Made by a program: the position numbers and the translations under genes. This document shows, one piece after another, positions 23,030 to 35,735 of a stretch of DNA of 64,000 nucleotides. How positions within the stretch are numbered: the first letter of the stretch is position 1; each line of letters opens with the position of its first letter. The DNA is taken from positions 65,997,450 to 66,061,449 of the forward strand of contig NC_079216.1 in assembly GCF_029633865.1 (NCBI RefSeq), in the 5' to 3' direction. Under the pieces are notes generated by a model. That model did not search any database. It worked only from the letters and a program-made list of their open reading frames with translations, and was not told the origin of the DNA. The stretch is from Lampris incognitus. Its lineage: Eukaryota > Chordata > Actinopteri > Lampriformes > Lampridae.

Positions 23030-24115
23030 CCACTCACACATATCTGTGAATGTTCTCCTTCATCCAGGTCAGGGTTATCCAAAGGAGTTGAATCAAGTGC
23101 AACTGGGCTTGGTACATATCCGTGAAGACGTTTCGCCTCTCGTCCAAGAGGGGGGAGTTCAGGGCCCTGTGTTCTACCTCCTCCATATGGAAGAGGTAGA
23201 ACACAGGGCCCTGAACTCCTTCAGAGGAACACCTCTGAGCCACTGGTTCAGATATGTGGACGACACATGGGTCAAAATCCAAACACAAGAGGTACAAGCG
23301 TTTACCAAACACATCAACTCAGTGGACAAGAACATTAAGTTGACAAGGGAAGACGTAAAGAACAACGGTTTGCCCTTCTCGGACTGTGACGTCCACATTG
23401 GGGAAGACAGGAGCCTCCACATTGGGGTTTACAGGAAACCTACACACCCAGACCAATATCTACCATTCGACTCACACCACCCTCTGGAACACAAACTGAG
23501 CGTCATCAGAACTCTGCAACACAGAGCTGACAATGTGCCCAGCAGCACTCAGGCCCAACGGGAAGAACACAAACACCCGAGGGGAGCTTTAAAAAGCTGC
23601 GGCTCCCCCAGTTGGACCTTTGTGAAAACTGCAACACGTTCCAGAAAGACCAACCAGGTGAGCGATGAGGAGAAAAGGAATAACAAAGTCATCCCGTATG
23701 TTTCTGGGGTCTCCGAGAAACTCAGGAGAATTTTTAACAAACACCGCATCCCGGTATACTTCAAACCCAGCAACACACTCCGACAAAGACTGGTTCATCC
23801 CAAAGACCGGTACCACACACCCGGAAAAGCAGTCTAGTGTATGCCATACAATGCAATGAGGATTGCACTGACCTATACATAGGAGAAACCAAACAACCAC
23901 TACACAACCGGATGGCCCAACACAGGAGGCCCAACTCCTCAGGACAAGACTCAGCAGTCTATCTACACCTCAAGGAGAAGACACACTCCTTCCAGGACAG
24001 CAACGTACACATTTGGGACAGAGAAGACAGATGGTTTGGAAGAGGGGTGAAGGAAGCCATCTATGTGAAACTGGAAAAACCATCCCTCAACAGAGGAGGA
24101 GGTCTGTGACACCAC
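23030..24115 (+). mobile_element. Penelope-like retroelement fragment (RT plus GIY-YIG), copy 1
   Basis: The 5' part carries the motif block CTTCATCCAGGTCAGGGTTA and GTGAAGACGTTTCGCCTCTC, familiar from terminal regions of fish Penelope-like elements. After a palindromic segment, an open frame gives the reverse-transcriptase palm motif FRYVDDTWVK (catalytic YxDD), VYRKPTHPDQYLPFDSHHP and the downstream region. A frameshift near 23835 separates a second frame (23837-24109) with LYIGETKQPLHNRMAQH, the GIY-YIG-type endonuclease typical of Penelope-like elements. The N-terminal two thirds of the RT are missing, so the copy is 5' truncated and dead. Confidence 0.9.
23154..23219. repeat. Near-perfect 66-bp palindrome inside the Penelope-like element
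   Basis: The 27-base left arm (23154-23180, beginning GGAGTTCAGGGCCCTG) is exactly complementary to 23193-23219. The 12-base centre CTCCATATGGAA continues the symmetry with only one mismatched pair. Both strands therefore encode the same ENR-like peptide segment twice, and the RT frame is disrupted in its normal order. Confidence 0.95.
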
Positions 24116-25985
24116 CTATCTCCCACTTACAATGCCGTCCTTCCATCTCCACCCAGGAGACTCAAGAAGCCTAGCCTCCAAGAACAACAGTCGCTCCATC
24201 TCTTTTAAATAGCCTATCTGAGCTTCCAGTAAAGAAACTACATTATTTATCTAATTTAATATTTATTTATTTAGATATATAAGCCAGAACAAATCCTATT
24301 CTCTGTAACAGGATACCTCTTTAGTATTTTAAAAACACCGAAATACATGCTCTTGTTGGTAGTAGAGTTTTGGTCATGAAAAGCAGCACTTAACAAACCA
24401 AGAAGTACTACTGGCACTCGGCTTACAGCTTAATGATTGAATTATGAAAAAAAAGGAGAATTAATATGTGACTATACAGGTAGCGTTAAAAGTTAAGGCC
24501 TCTGTTTGGACAAGTAGAATACACCCAGTTATCCACAAATAAAGATTAAACACTGGACAGTGTAGATTACACAGTTCATGGGAAATCAGCGTCTTTAGTG
24601 TCCACAACATATCCAACACATGAACCCAGATTCCTCTGTGATGTAATGAAAAAGGAGTCAACGTTTATTTACCCCTCACGTTTCATGACGGCCTTTTTTG
24701 TCCTCTATGCATCTACTAACAGGGGAATAATGTTTTACTGGCAATAATATCTTATTCAACGAACTGCAAAGAAAATATGTGGAGCATTAACAGTATGTTT
24801 GTTTTTTAATCTTTTATATTTAAACATTACGTTTCACTAGTATTGCTTTACATGGCTTCTTCAAAGGGAGCGACAGACTGTTGCTGCCATTACATGATCG
24901 GGGGATTTATAGATAGTTCACCTCACAATTATTGTTTTTTTTTTTTATTTTGATTTTGAGATACTATATTGATCCCCGCAGGGAAATTACGCTCTGCATT
25001 TCACCCATCCTAGCTGTGTGGCTAGGAACACCCGGGGACCAACTCCAGTTATTTCTTCTATTGCCTCGGTCTGGGGCACAGACAGGAGTATTAACCCTAA
25101 CATGCATGTCTTTTTGATGGTGGGGGAAACCGGAGCACCCGGAGAAAGTATGTGAGGAGGATAGTGATGTCGCCTTGCTGATATCACTATCTCTGAAGGA
25201 TGAATAATGATGCCAAATCTCGAGACAGCCACAGAAACACGGGACCAAGATAGCATTTGGATGTGGGCCACTTCAAGCATTGATGGTCTTCTTCTGGCCC
25301 TGACAAAATGGATGTGAGCCTGAAGTGGCCCACATGTATAATAACAAATATGGCCCAAATATGCCAAATCACATGTGGGCCTTTTTTGGCAAAGATGCAG
25401 TGCTCTGGGCAACATGTAATCTGGATGTGACCCTGAAGTGGCCCGTGTGGTAAATGGTGAATATGGCCCAAATATCACAAAACAAATACGGCCCACCTTT
25501 GGCAAATATGTGGCACATGCAGCATTGCTATGGCTTGGTTCTGGCCCAGATCTGGCAAACAGGAGCGGGCCGCCCAGGTGCCATCATTCCATGTGATACG
25601 TGGGCAAGATGAAAGTGTCGTGTGTGGGACGGGTCTGGGCAAGAGCAATTTTGCTATGTGGGGTGGGACATTAGAGAGTTTGCTCAGTCCATTCTTATGC
25701 AAGTGATCTGTAAGTTTACCTGACGAGAGTTCTGCTGTTGTAAACAATACTATCCAGTGATATTTTAATGACAGAATTTACAATATATGGTTGAAGTAAT
25801 GCAGAGTCCCTGAATAACCAGACCTAGCATTTAATCATCACTTTAAGAATGTCATTACGCAATGAGATCTGGTCTGTTACCGTATCAATAAGTCAGAAAG
25901 ATGTTGTGTACCTCTTTGGAAACGGGACCTAAATATTCTGTTGACTCTTTTGAATTTAATTTCTCTGATCCAGTTATGTATCAAA
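24116..25985. other. Degenerate repeats; no gene
   Basis: Contains a fish LINE/SINE tail-like stretch at about 24955-25140 (TATTGATCCCCGCAGGGAAA, then CATGCATGTCTTTTTGATGG, shared with the SINE at 54166-54465). At 25220-25560 there is a GGCCCAAATATGCCAAATC-type dispersed repeat, related in style to 44190-44520. No coding domain was seen. Confidence 0.5.
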
Positions 25986-25989
25986 TGTG

Positions 25990-26885
25990 CTATACTAGAA
26001 CGAATGAGAATCTTGGATGTTCAAAGTTTAATAACTTTGTGGGGGGGGGGTAGACCCGCCGCTCCCTGTATTCTCCTAAAATTGAAATTGCATATATTTG
26101 CATTTAAAATTTTGTTTTAGATCAACAGCACAAAAAGTTATATGTGCTTCTTAACAGACATACTAACATATGCAAAGCATTAATATCCCAACTGGGTATT
26201 TATCTTGACAGAATACAGAGTTTAAAATCCGTCGTTCTAGTAGTTTTTAAGTTCCGATGGTTGTTTGGGACTGTTTCGATACGAATTTTCCGTTCATTTT
26301 ATACGTGTCACGTTTTATGGGCCTTGTTAGGTTTGTTGAACCTCAGTCTGTCCCGTCTCCACACTAAACAGAACGGACGACGAAAGCATTTTTAGCTGCT
26401 TACACTGTTTATTGATTTCGTAACCGCTTCACATCACACGTGGCATAACAACCCCACCTAGTATATAACGTCGATCAGTGGTAACCGTGGAAACAGTCAA
26501 GCTACTCTTCACACGTGTCCCGCTCTAGAAACGTCCGTGTGGAAACACGCACCGCATAACAACACTGTTGTTACAGGAGGACAGAATGAAACGTGTTAGA
26601 TTAGCAACACGTGTTTTCCGTATGTTTGTTTCCAGGTAACACTTTCACTTTTTCTATTCTGCTATTTAAGTGCGACCATGTCTCTCTGAAGTTTAAATTG
26701 TTTAAAAATAGTATTATAGTTGTTAAGATGTTACTTTTGGTGTCAGTCGTTTCCTATGCAATGCATTAATATCTCAACTGGGCATTTCCCTCGACAGAAT
26801 GCGGAGCTGAAACCGGCGGTCATTTTGACCACGCATGGTCGTTTTAGGTAGGAGTGAAATCCCGGTCGTTCTAGTGCGAAACTAG
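25990..26885. mobile_element. Candidate TIR element with internal direct repeats
   Basis: The left end CTATACTAGAACGAATGAG and the right end read inverted, CGCACTAGAACGACCGGGAT, share an ACTAGAACGA core. Inside, GCATTAATATCCCAACTGGG (about 26177) recurs as GCATTAATATCTCAACTGGG (about 26764). No transposase frame is present. It is probably a non-autonomous DNA transposon of unidentified superfamily. Confidence 0.4.
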
Positions 26886-28414
26886 AGCTGATCGAGTTTG
26901 GTTCGGCATGACAACTGCCCAGTGACTGCTGGGATGGGCTCCAGCATCCCCGCGACCCTGAGGGCAGGATAAGCGGTTTGGCTAGCGGATGGAGTGATGG
27001 ATGACAAAAGTTTCAAAGTTGCCCAATCCTAGAAAGCAAGACCTGAACCCCAAAGACAGCGAGTTCAAACTTTTCCATCAACAGGAAAGTCTTTTCCATC
27101 TGGTAACTGGGGAAAAAAAGTCTACTGCCAGCCCTCTCCGTACTCGCCATCGGTAAATGACATCTACAGTGTGGTACTTCATTAATGAATTAATTACTTC
27201 CATCCATCCATTAGCCAAACCGCTTATCCTGCTCCCAGGGTCACGGGGATGCTGGAGTCTATCCCAGCAGTCACTGGGCGGCAGGCGGGGAGACACCCCG
27301 GACAGGCCGCCAGGCCGACAACGCTTCAAATAGTAAATAATGAAGTAAATATGCTAAACAAGAAGAATTAAGATGCAAATCCAGAGGTGTTGGAGTGGTA
27401 TCGCTGTGATGTGGCTCAAATGAATGCACCTTGTGAGTATGACTGGACAGGCCACAGCTTACTGAAAGTGAATTTCAGATGTATGACTCAAGATATTCTC
27501 CTGAATACGCTGATGTTAAAAGATGAAACGCACCAGCGGCCAAGTAGCCACAGCTAAAAGGCCTTGCCAAACAATGCAGCCTGGACGAGTTAGCCTACAT
27601 TTGTTGTTTTCAACCATTTGCTCTCCCAAATTCTAACGAGTAATGTCTGTAACACCATCCTACATATATTTGTTTACCATTCACTTACTGAAAGTCTTTT
27701 AACTTTTCCTCTATTTGTGGGCGTAACGGGTTGACTGTGAAGGACAGGAGTACACAGCATGGTTCAGGTCTGCTCCAAGATCATGGGAGTCCAGCAGAGA
27801 GACTTGTGCTCCATCTGGGAGGGATGCGTGGCCCAGAAAGCAGAAGGATTTATTAGCCAATCCGACCACGTCCTGTCCAGTCAACCCACTGTAACGGCCC
27901 CAGGCCGGCGCTACGAAGCGCCTCCTAGGAGAACGAATCACTATTCTGGGTCCCTCATTCCCTCTGCTGTTAAATGCTGAGATTAGTAATGTCAAATAAA
28001 GGTTTTACATTGTTTAAACCACAACAGTTGCTTAACACATTGTCCGTTATTCGCGTGGCTTGCGGGCCTGTATATACGTTCACTGACTAGTGGGGGGATG
28101 TATCGTGCACGGCATCTTAGAAGGCTTCATTTACTTATTCTATTCTTCTAACTTCTATGAATTTCTGCCTCCGCCTGGTCCTCGTGCGAGTCCGCATGCC
28201 GGGCCACACGAGGGCGAGTGTGCATCTCTTGGCCGTGTACTGATCTGTCTGCTGTCTCTGACATACTGATGACTGCCACTCGTCTGCGAGTTGGTTTATG
28301 GTCAGGGTAGATCGTGAAAACTGAATTGCTCCTCTGGGATAAATAAAGTGGTCTGAATCTGAATCAGATTCCAGGCTACTGGTGCTCTTCTTACATGATC
28401 TTTCTTCTTCTCGT
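26886..28414. other. Scattered SINE/LINE tails; no gene
   Basis: Two copies, in opposite orientation, of the fish repeat GACTGCTGGGATGGGCTCCA (about 26920-26995, +, and 27200-27320, -). A LINE-tail-like CTGGGATAAATAAAGTGGTC occurs near 28340. The stretch between shows no recognised feature. Confidence 0.5.
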
Positions 28415-28855
28415 CTTTTTTTTTGGGTGGGTGGGTTCCCTGTTCCCCCCAGTTGTACCCGGGCAGTTACCCCACTCTTCAGAGCCATGCCGGTCGCTGC
28501 CCCACCCCCTCTGCCGATCCAGGGAGGCCTGCAGACTACCACATGCCTCCTCCCATACATGTGGAGTCGACTTCTTTTCACCTGACAACGAGGAGTTTCG
28601 CCAGGTGGGCGTAGCGCGTGAGAGGATCACGCTGTTCCCCCCAGTTCCCCCCCCGAACAGGCGCCCCGGCCGACCAGAGGAGGCGCTAGTGCAGCGACCA
28701 GGACACATACCCACATCCGCCTTCCCACCCGCAGACACGGCCAATTGTGTCTGTAGGGACGCCCGGCCAAGCCGGAGGTAACACGGGGATTCGAACCGAA
28801 GATCCCTGCGTTGGTAGGCAACGGGATAGACCGCCACGCCACCCGGACGCCCGAG
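28415..28855 (-). mobile_element. tRNA-derived SINE family A, near full length
   Basis: On the minus strand it reads GGGCGTCCGGGTGGCGTGGC, then the B-box-like CGGTTCGAATCCCCGTG, the body and the CCCGGGTACAACTGGGGG tail. This is one of the most intact copies in the window. Confidence 0.9.
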
Positions 28856-29785
28856 ACAAGGTTATTTTATGGAGTTTCCCCCCCACCCAAATCCTGTTCT
28901 AAAGATGAGGGGTGTCATATGTAATGTCATGTGACTGTAGAGCCTTCTGCGGCTAAACTGTGATTGAGGGCTTCACCAGTAAATCTGACTTGGCTGGGTC
29001 CTGTTCTTCTAATGCAGCAGAGGCGGGCCTTACAATAACTTCCAACATCTAAATCCAATCCGCGTTTCCCTTGTGAAGGGATGACATCGTTTTTTTCCCC
29101 TCACTGGACTTCCATGGAGCTGGAAAACATCTTTAAACACTCCTTGAAATGTAGGAAAACAAAACTGACTTGGGCTTTTCAGCCAGGGTTAACAGGGACA
29201 TCACGCAATGGTCGGTGGGGGGTCGGGGGGGGGGGTGAAAGTGACTTCTCTTCCGGAACGGCAGCAAGCGCAGCATCATTAACGTCAGAATTCCCCGTCA
29301 TTCCTGAGTCACCTAGGCAAATCCAGCTGCGTCGAATTCCTGGTTCCCGTGCTGCTTCTGCAAGGGTAATCTGATCCCATAAGACCCCATGAGAACATGG
29401 CTCTGCCACGGGAACAAGCGAAGGCCTGTTAGTAAATCCTTTCTTCGTGTTTTGATCAGGATATCTTCCACCATACTTCCTAGTTTAAAGATCATAAACT
29501 GGACCCCTGCTAGGGATTTTCACGCGTGGTCTGGGCTCATGCGGTGTGTGACCTGAGGAGGGAACTAAGACCTCTAGCTGTGACTCATCTTATCCCATAA
29601 ATCATGTGGCACAAGGACTCATAAATAATTCATGGGGCCTCGTACTGTCCCTCGCACACACTTGACGGGCGACTGTGTTCCGATTAAGTGTGACTGATCC
29701 ATGACTCCTGGTTTACCGTAAGACAAGAGACATAAATGCCCGTACCCAGTTACCTGTCAGGTGTGTTTCGGTTTTGTGAGGTAGC
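28856..29785. other. Mostly unique sequence; no gene
   Basis: No repeat or domain recognised. The AT-rich 29560-29740 part (CATAAATCATGTGGCAC, CATAAATAATTCATGGGG) could be non-coding regulatory sequence but has no direct support. Confidence 0.3.
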
Positions 29786-29788
29786 CCC

Positions 29789-30711
29789 CAGTGGCGGCTG
29801 GCCAGTACGGGGCGCTGGGGCGCCGCCCCCTTCAAACATCGAAAATCTACTTAAGCATGTTAAATATGATTTAGCTGTATAAAGCAAATAATGATGAAAT
29901 AAAAGTGTTGTCAGTCTGTGAGCGCCTGTCAGCAGCATTAAATACTGGTTCAAATGGTATTTGGTTGATTCCTGTCTGAATACATATACTTCCTGTCTGA
30001 ATACATATACTTCCGGTCTGAATACATATACTTCCTGTCTGAATACATATACTTCCTGTCTGAATACATATACTTCCAGTCTGAATACATATACTTCCTG
30101 TCTGAATACATATACTTCCAGTCTGAATACATATACTTCCTGTCTGAATACATATACTTCCTGTCTGAATACATATACTTCCAGTCTGAATACATATACT
30201 TCCTGTCTGAATACATATACTTCCTGTCTGAATACATATACTTCCAGTCTGAATACATATACTTCCTGTCTGAATACATATACTTCCAGTCTGAATACAT
30301 ATACTTCCTGTCTGAATACATATACTTCCTGTCTGAATACATATACTTCCTGGGTGAGGGGCGCCGGCCAGACGATACCTTATGTAAGCCCTCAAACTTG
30401 TGGCGAGCAGATGACCTGAGGCTGCTGTCTGATTGGTTTCTTCAGGTTTTCCAGGGGGCGCTATTCTGTGCTGCCCCAGACACTCCCGCTTTTACTGGCA
30501 GTGAATTGGTATTGTTTTAATGTTTTTTGATCTAATGTGATTGGACAATTCTCGTGGTTGTCAATCATGTTCACACCCACCACCACGCCTCGTCTTGACT
30601 GTCAATCATCCACCGTCTACCAACCCTGATAAAATCTATAGGCTACACTGTCCTTCTTAATAAAGCCGCTGTCAGGTGTGCTGCGCCAAGGTAAACTGCG
30701 CCCCCCCCCCC
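29789..30711 (+). mobile_element. Candidate hAT-like element containing a 21-bp minisatellite
   Basis: The left end CAGTGGCGGCTGGCCAGTA and the right end read inverted (CAGTAGCAGCTAGTGCTAT) share the pattern CAGTRGCRGCTRG. The GGGGCGCTGGGGCGCCGCCCCC subterminal block is a style seen in fish hAT-like elements; a matching GGGGCGCCGGCC lies just past the internal array. No clean target duplication was found. The right end is at about 30736 if the GCTACTG end is used, so the boundary is approximate. Confidence 0.45.
29970..30351 (+). repeat. 21-bp minisatellite, about 18 copies
   Basis: Unit CTGTCTGAATACATATACTTC with single-base variants (CCAGTC, CCGGTC). Divisible by three, hence the spurious 130- to 174-residue frames. 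Confidence 0.96.
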
Positions 30712-30739
30712 CAACAAAAAAAATAGCACTAGCTGCTAC

Positions 30740-31870
30740 TGGAGGTGGTAGGACTGTTCATTTCACAGTTTTAATTTCGTATGGATACACAAAATCCTAT
30801 ATCTAAATTCACTCTGTGATTAAGAAGACGGGTATGCTGAGAGTCTGTTGATTCGTATCCTAGGATGACTACCCTGTCTGTCTGTCTCTCTGCCTGTCTG
30901 CCTGTCTGTCTGCCTGTCTGTCTGGCTGTCTATCTCTCTGTCTGTCTGTCTGTCTGTCTGCCTGTCTGTCTGCCTGTCTGCCTGTCTGTGAGTAAACGTC
31001 TCTGAGCCACTCAGCTCTTCTGTGAAGTATTTGTTGCTGTGTTTGACAATGCGTGCATGCAAGATGATCAGTCTACTTATGAAATCATCGCAGCTGTAAA
31101 CTACAAAAGACTCACCGGCCCATCAGACTTGGGGGTCGGCCCCCCTTCAGTCCAGCGGTTAGCGCTGTCGCCTCGTGCTGCAGTGCAACGCCGGATCGAA
31201 TCCCGCAGCCGGCGGAAATGTGCCCGGTTACACAGCTAAACATCCAAATGAGGCACATGCAACAACTTTAACACAATGTTGTCATCCATTATCTACCATC
31301 TGTGGTATCAACAACCATTAAGGGCATCTGGGTAGATAGAACAAAGTAAATATGGATTCCCAAAATAAGGTTTAATTAAGCAACATAAACAGACAATTAC
31401 ATAACTGTTAGCAAAACCGCCCACCAAGACTGGCTCAGACTGTTGCCAGTGTAATGTGACCCTAACACAGGCTGACAGGCAGAAATACTCACATAAAAAT
31501 GGTGCAACGGCAGCTTTTATTGATTCCAGATGCAGGGAAATTACTTCTTCAATGAGAAGTGCTCTCTGGTAGCCTGTGTTCCATCAAAGGTTTTAATGAC
31601 ACGACAGCAATCTTTGGGAAATCGCCATCTAATCACTGTGTAAGCTTTTTTTTCTTTCATGTTTCCCCTCTAAAAATACTACATTGTTTTCCCTGCTGAA
31701 AACGCAACTGGGAAGTTGTTGCTTGATCCCTTCCCAGAACGATGACGTATTGTTTTTTTTTTTACGTAATTTGAATTCTTGCGACATTTTTTTGTTTGCC
31801 GTAACCGCAGGTTGACAGAAACTATGACTGGTATTTTCTCTGTTTCTTTAAGGGCTTTGCATATGGACAT
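30740..31870. other. Microsatellite and tRNA-like repeat fragment; no gene
   Basis: A GTCT/GCCT tetranucleotide array runs from about 30870 to 30988. At 31130-31225 a SINE-like fragment (CAGTCCAGCGGTTAGCGCTG, then GGATCGAATCCC) is present. The remaining sequence shows nothing recognisable. Confidence 0.55.
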
Positions 31871-32867
31871 CAGAAGTGGGTAGTAACGTGTTAAATTTAC
31901 TCCGTTACATGTACTTGAGTATTTTTTTTTTAATAAATTGTACTTCTAAGAGCAACTGTTTTGCAGAATACTTTTGACTCTTTCTTACTCGAGTACATCT
32001 GCAATAAAATATATGTACTTCTACTCCCGTTACATCAGGCTCCACACTTCTCGCTACCTTAACTAGAGCTGAGACCGATGCGGTCATCGCACGCCGATAC
32101 TGATTATTTCCGACTGACGTCACCGATCCACGACGTGGATCCAGATTCCATAGTCCGACGTTCTGAGGAGTTGTAAATATGTAGATAATAATGCCCTTTC
32201 AAGCCGGTAGCCAAAAGGGCCCATATGTAAGTCCAGTGCGGGGACCTGGAACACAAGCGCTCCGCTTGCCCGCATAGGGAAGTGGGGGATGCGGGAGTCG
32301 CCGACCAGGCAGCTGAAGCGGGGGGAGAGTAGTGAGGAGGCGGGGGGGAGGGGGTTAACGAGGTCAATGGCTGCGGGGAAACAAGTGGAACCCCACAAAA
32401 TGTAAACCTGGAGTCTCCTAAACGCCGCAGTCATTCGAAGATCAAATCCCTGTAGATGACGTAGTAACTATCAGAGGGCCCAGTTAGTGGTGCTGCTGTG
32501 TGCGTGACCTCCCCTGCAGCAGCCAGGCCCAGGCAGGAGGTCCTGGGGGGGGGGGGCAGGAGGTCCTGGGGGGGGGCAGCAGACCCGCCTGTCACAGGGC
32601 AGGACAAGGGAAGAACCATCACTTTATCCAAGTCATTGTCACAATTTGATTCAACTGATGCTTGGAGAGAAACGTCAAAGAGCAGACAGCACACTCGGGT
32701 AAAGGTTTCAGGGAACAGGGGGAGGGAGTGCTGCCAGGCTAGACAGGCTGTACACACCTGAACACCAGGGGAGTCGGGAGCAACGTGTTTCCAGTTGGGT
32801 TTACCCATCACCACTTAAGACAATGTTGCTTTATGTCTTTCACAAAACAAAACAAAAAAAATCTTTC

Positions 32868-33015
32868 AAAGAAGCGGCTGGTGACTCCTCATGTATGGGA
32901 GGAGGCATGTGGTAGTCTGCAGCCCTCCCTGGACCAGCAGAGGGGGTGCAGCAGAGACCGGGGCGGCTCGGAAGAGTGGGGTAACTGGCCGGATACAACT
33001 GGGGAGAAAAGGAGG
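32868..33015 (+). mobile_element. SINE family A, 3' fragment
   Basis: Contains only the GAAGCGGCTGGTGACTCC to GGATACAACTGGGGAGAAAA part. A tetranucleotide array starts immediately after the tail. Confidence 0.85.
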
Positions 33016-33020
33016 GATAT

Positions 33021-33294
<274 letters not shown>

Positions 33295-34539
33295 GTCTTT
33301 CTAGCATAATAACGTGAAATGACTCCAGGATAGGTGTTTTTGTAAAAAAAAGAATATATATTTTGGGTAACGGGGGGGGGGGCAGCACAGTTTGACTTTT
33401 TAAGTCAATTAACACCTTAAAGGATTTGCCATAGTGATGTGCACTTCTACACCTGTTTGTATGTGCAGCCTGCTTAAACTACAGTTAAGATAAATTGATA
33501 TGGAATAAATTTAAATTTAATGCTTTTTTGCATATTTTTTGCTCGTTTAATAAGAAGTGCTGTGTGGCTTGCTACAGCCTCATGTAACCTTACACATAAT
33601 ACCAACAACAACGATGATGATGATGATGAGGATAATGTTAATAATCTTAATTCAAGAAAAATGGCTCTGGTATCGGTATTGGCCGATATCCAAAGTCAGA
33701 TAATGGAAGTGGCTCAGAACTGAATAAAAGAGGACTGGTGATTCTCTATGAGGGATAGGGTAAGAATATCAGGGCAGGTCACAGAATCTTATGGGTCACC
33801 AAATACAGTGTAACACTGGCTTAATAGCAGAACAAGAGTGCCCCCCATTCTGTGTTCGTACCATTTATAACGTTACACAACAGCAAGGTGGAATAACAGC
33901 GCAACAACCCTGCCCTGAAATACAACTGCCCCATTAACGTTACATGCACAAATACAAAGTTACTGAGAAAATTACTGTATGTCTTACCTCGTTAATGTCG
34001 TTAACTGTTTTGCACTTTCACGTTGATGTAAATAAATTGTATCTAATGAAGTTACTCACCACTTGAGTAGTTTTTTACCAGATACTTTTTATTCTTACTC
34101 AATTAGTTGTTTTATGAGTACTTCTACTTCTACTTGAGTAAGTTATTATAAAGTAACTATACTTTTACTCGAGTACCGCTTTTGTTTCTCTGCCCACCAA
34201 TGATGGACATGCGTAGTCAAGTCAAGTTTATTCATACAGCCGAAATTCACAAGGTAGTCCCGAAGGAATTCACCACCAGTACAATATACAACAGTAGACA
34301 GCACACAACAGCCCTCTATCCTTGGACCCTAGACCTGAATGAGGAAAACCTCCACGAGAAAAACCTGATCAGGAAAAAAAAAATATATATATGGGAGAAA
34401 CCTCAAGAAGAGCCCCAGCGGAGGGATCCCTCTTCCAGGACTAGGGTTGGGCAACGTTTGGATTTTAACGATTCCGGTTCCGGTTCTTAACGATTCCGAT
34501 TCCGGTTCCGGTTCTTAACGATTCTCGATTCCGGTTCTT

Positions 34540-34797
34540 TTAACAATGCAAACGGGAGCGAGATCTCTTATTAAAATACAATAAATTACACTTGTGAAAC
34601 AGATGTAATTAGAGAAAAAAGTCCCGTTACCCTTTATATTTTAGGCAGATAAAGGTCTCAGTCACATTTGAGTAAAATAATCCTATTTCTATAAATGTCA
34701 TAGGATCTTTTTTTAAAAGATATTTTATTTTCACGGACCCCTTGCAATTACACCACGGACCACTAGGGGTCCGCGGACCCCCGGTTGAGAAACACTG
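34540..34797 (-). mobile_element. hAT MITE copy 2, incomplete
   Basis: Inverted match to 4085-4340 (GGTTGAGAAACACTG end, GGGGTCCGCGGACCCC-type body, CTAATTACATCTGTTTCAC on its own strand). It stops at the point where copy 1 enters its minisatellite, so it lacks both the array and the second terminus. Confidence 0.8.
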
Positions 34798-35529
34798 GTG
34801 TAGAGAAACGAGCGTACCCGCCTCCTCAGGCTGGATACGCACGCCGGCCTTCAGCACAGACCCCAAAACACGCACGTCAGTGTTTGCCTGCAGTTTATCG
34901 CCACTCGCTCGTGCGCGAGCTGCATAGGCGTTTCTAGCCCATTTTGGGGGGGTGCTGCAGCACCCCTAAATTGAACCCCAGCACCCCTATTATTTTTTAC
35001 TGTATGTCCATGTTTAATAAACTGAAGAAATGTCAAAACCATATCCAGTATATGGTTTTAACGTAATATTTTAACAACAAAAATACAGCATCTCCCCCCC
35101 ATGCTTCCAAAATGGTTTGATCCACCCCCCACCCCCCCCCCAAATGTATCTCGCCTGGCCGGCCAGCACTCTGGGGTGCTCAGCGCCCCTAAAAGCTCTG
35201 ATCCTAGAATCGCCCCTGCTGGTGGGTTGTGGGGAATAAGCCCGGCGTTATTAAATGTTCACCTACCCAACTGCCATGGGGCGCCGCTTGCTGCTTGCTC
35301 GGGTCGCCGTGCTGGAGAGGACGCCGAGGCGCAACGTGTCCAACACGGTCCGCTGGTTCGCCCGGACGCCGCGCAGGCCAAGGTGTTCGGCCATATTTGT
35401 TGTGCGTCCTCCCTCGCGCGGAATCATTTTGCCGCCAACCCTTCGCTTTTCAAGGCAAAATGACGCCACACTTTCTACCGCCGCTGTTTCCGGTCCATGA
35501 TGGCGCGCATTTAACTCGCGGAGGCGGAA

Positions 35530-35735
35530 ACTACGGAAGCTGCACGCCGCCAGCACGGAAACTACATGCCGCCATCACGGAAACTACGGAAGCCGCACGC
35601 CGCCAGCACGGAAACTACGGAAGCCGCCATCACGGCAACTACGGAAGCCGCACGCCGCCATCACGGAAACTACGGAAGCCGCACGCCGCCAGCACGGAAA
35701 CTACGGAAGCCGCACGCCGCCAGCACAGAAACTGA
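35530..35735 (+). repeat. GC-rich short tandem array
   Basis: Repeats of GGAAACTACGGAAGCCGC and CACGCCGCCAGCAC/CATCAC with length variation. It contains many CGGAAG cores and lies inside the hAT-type element. Confidence 0.85.
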
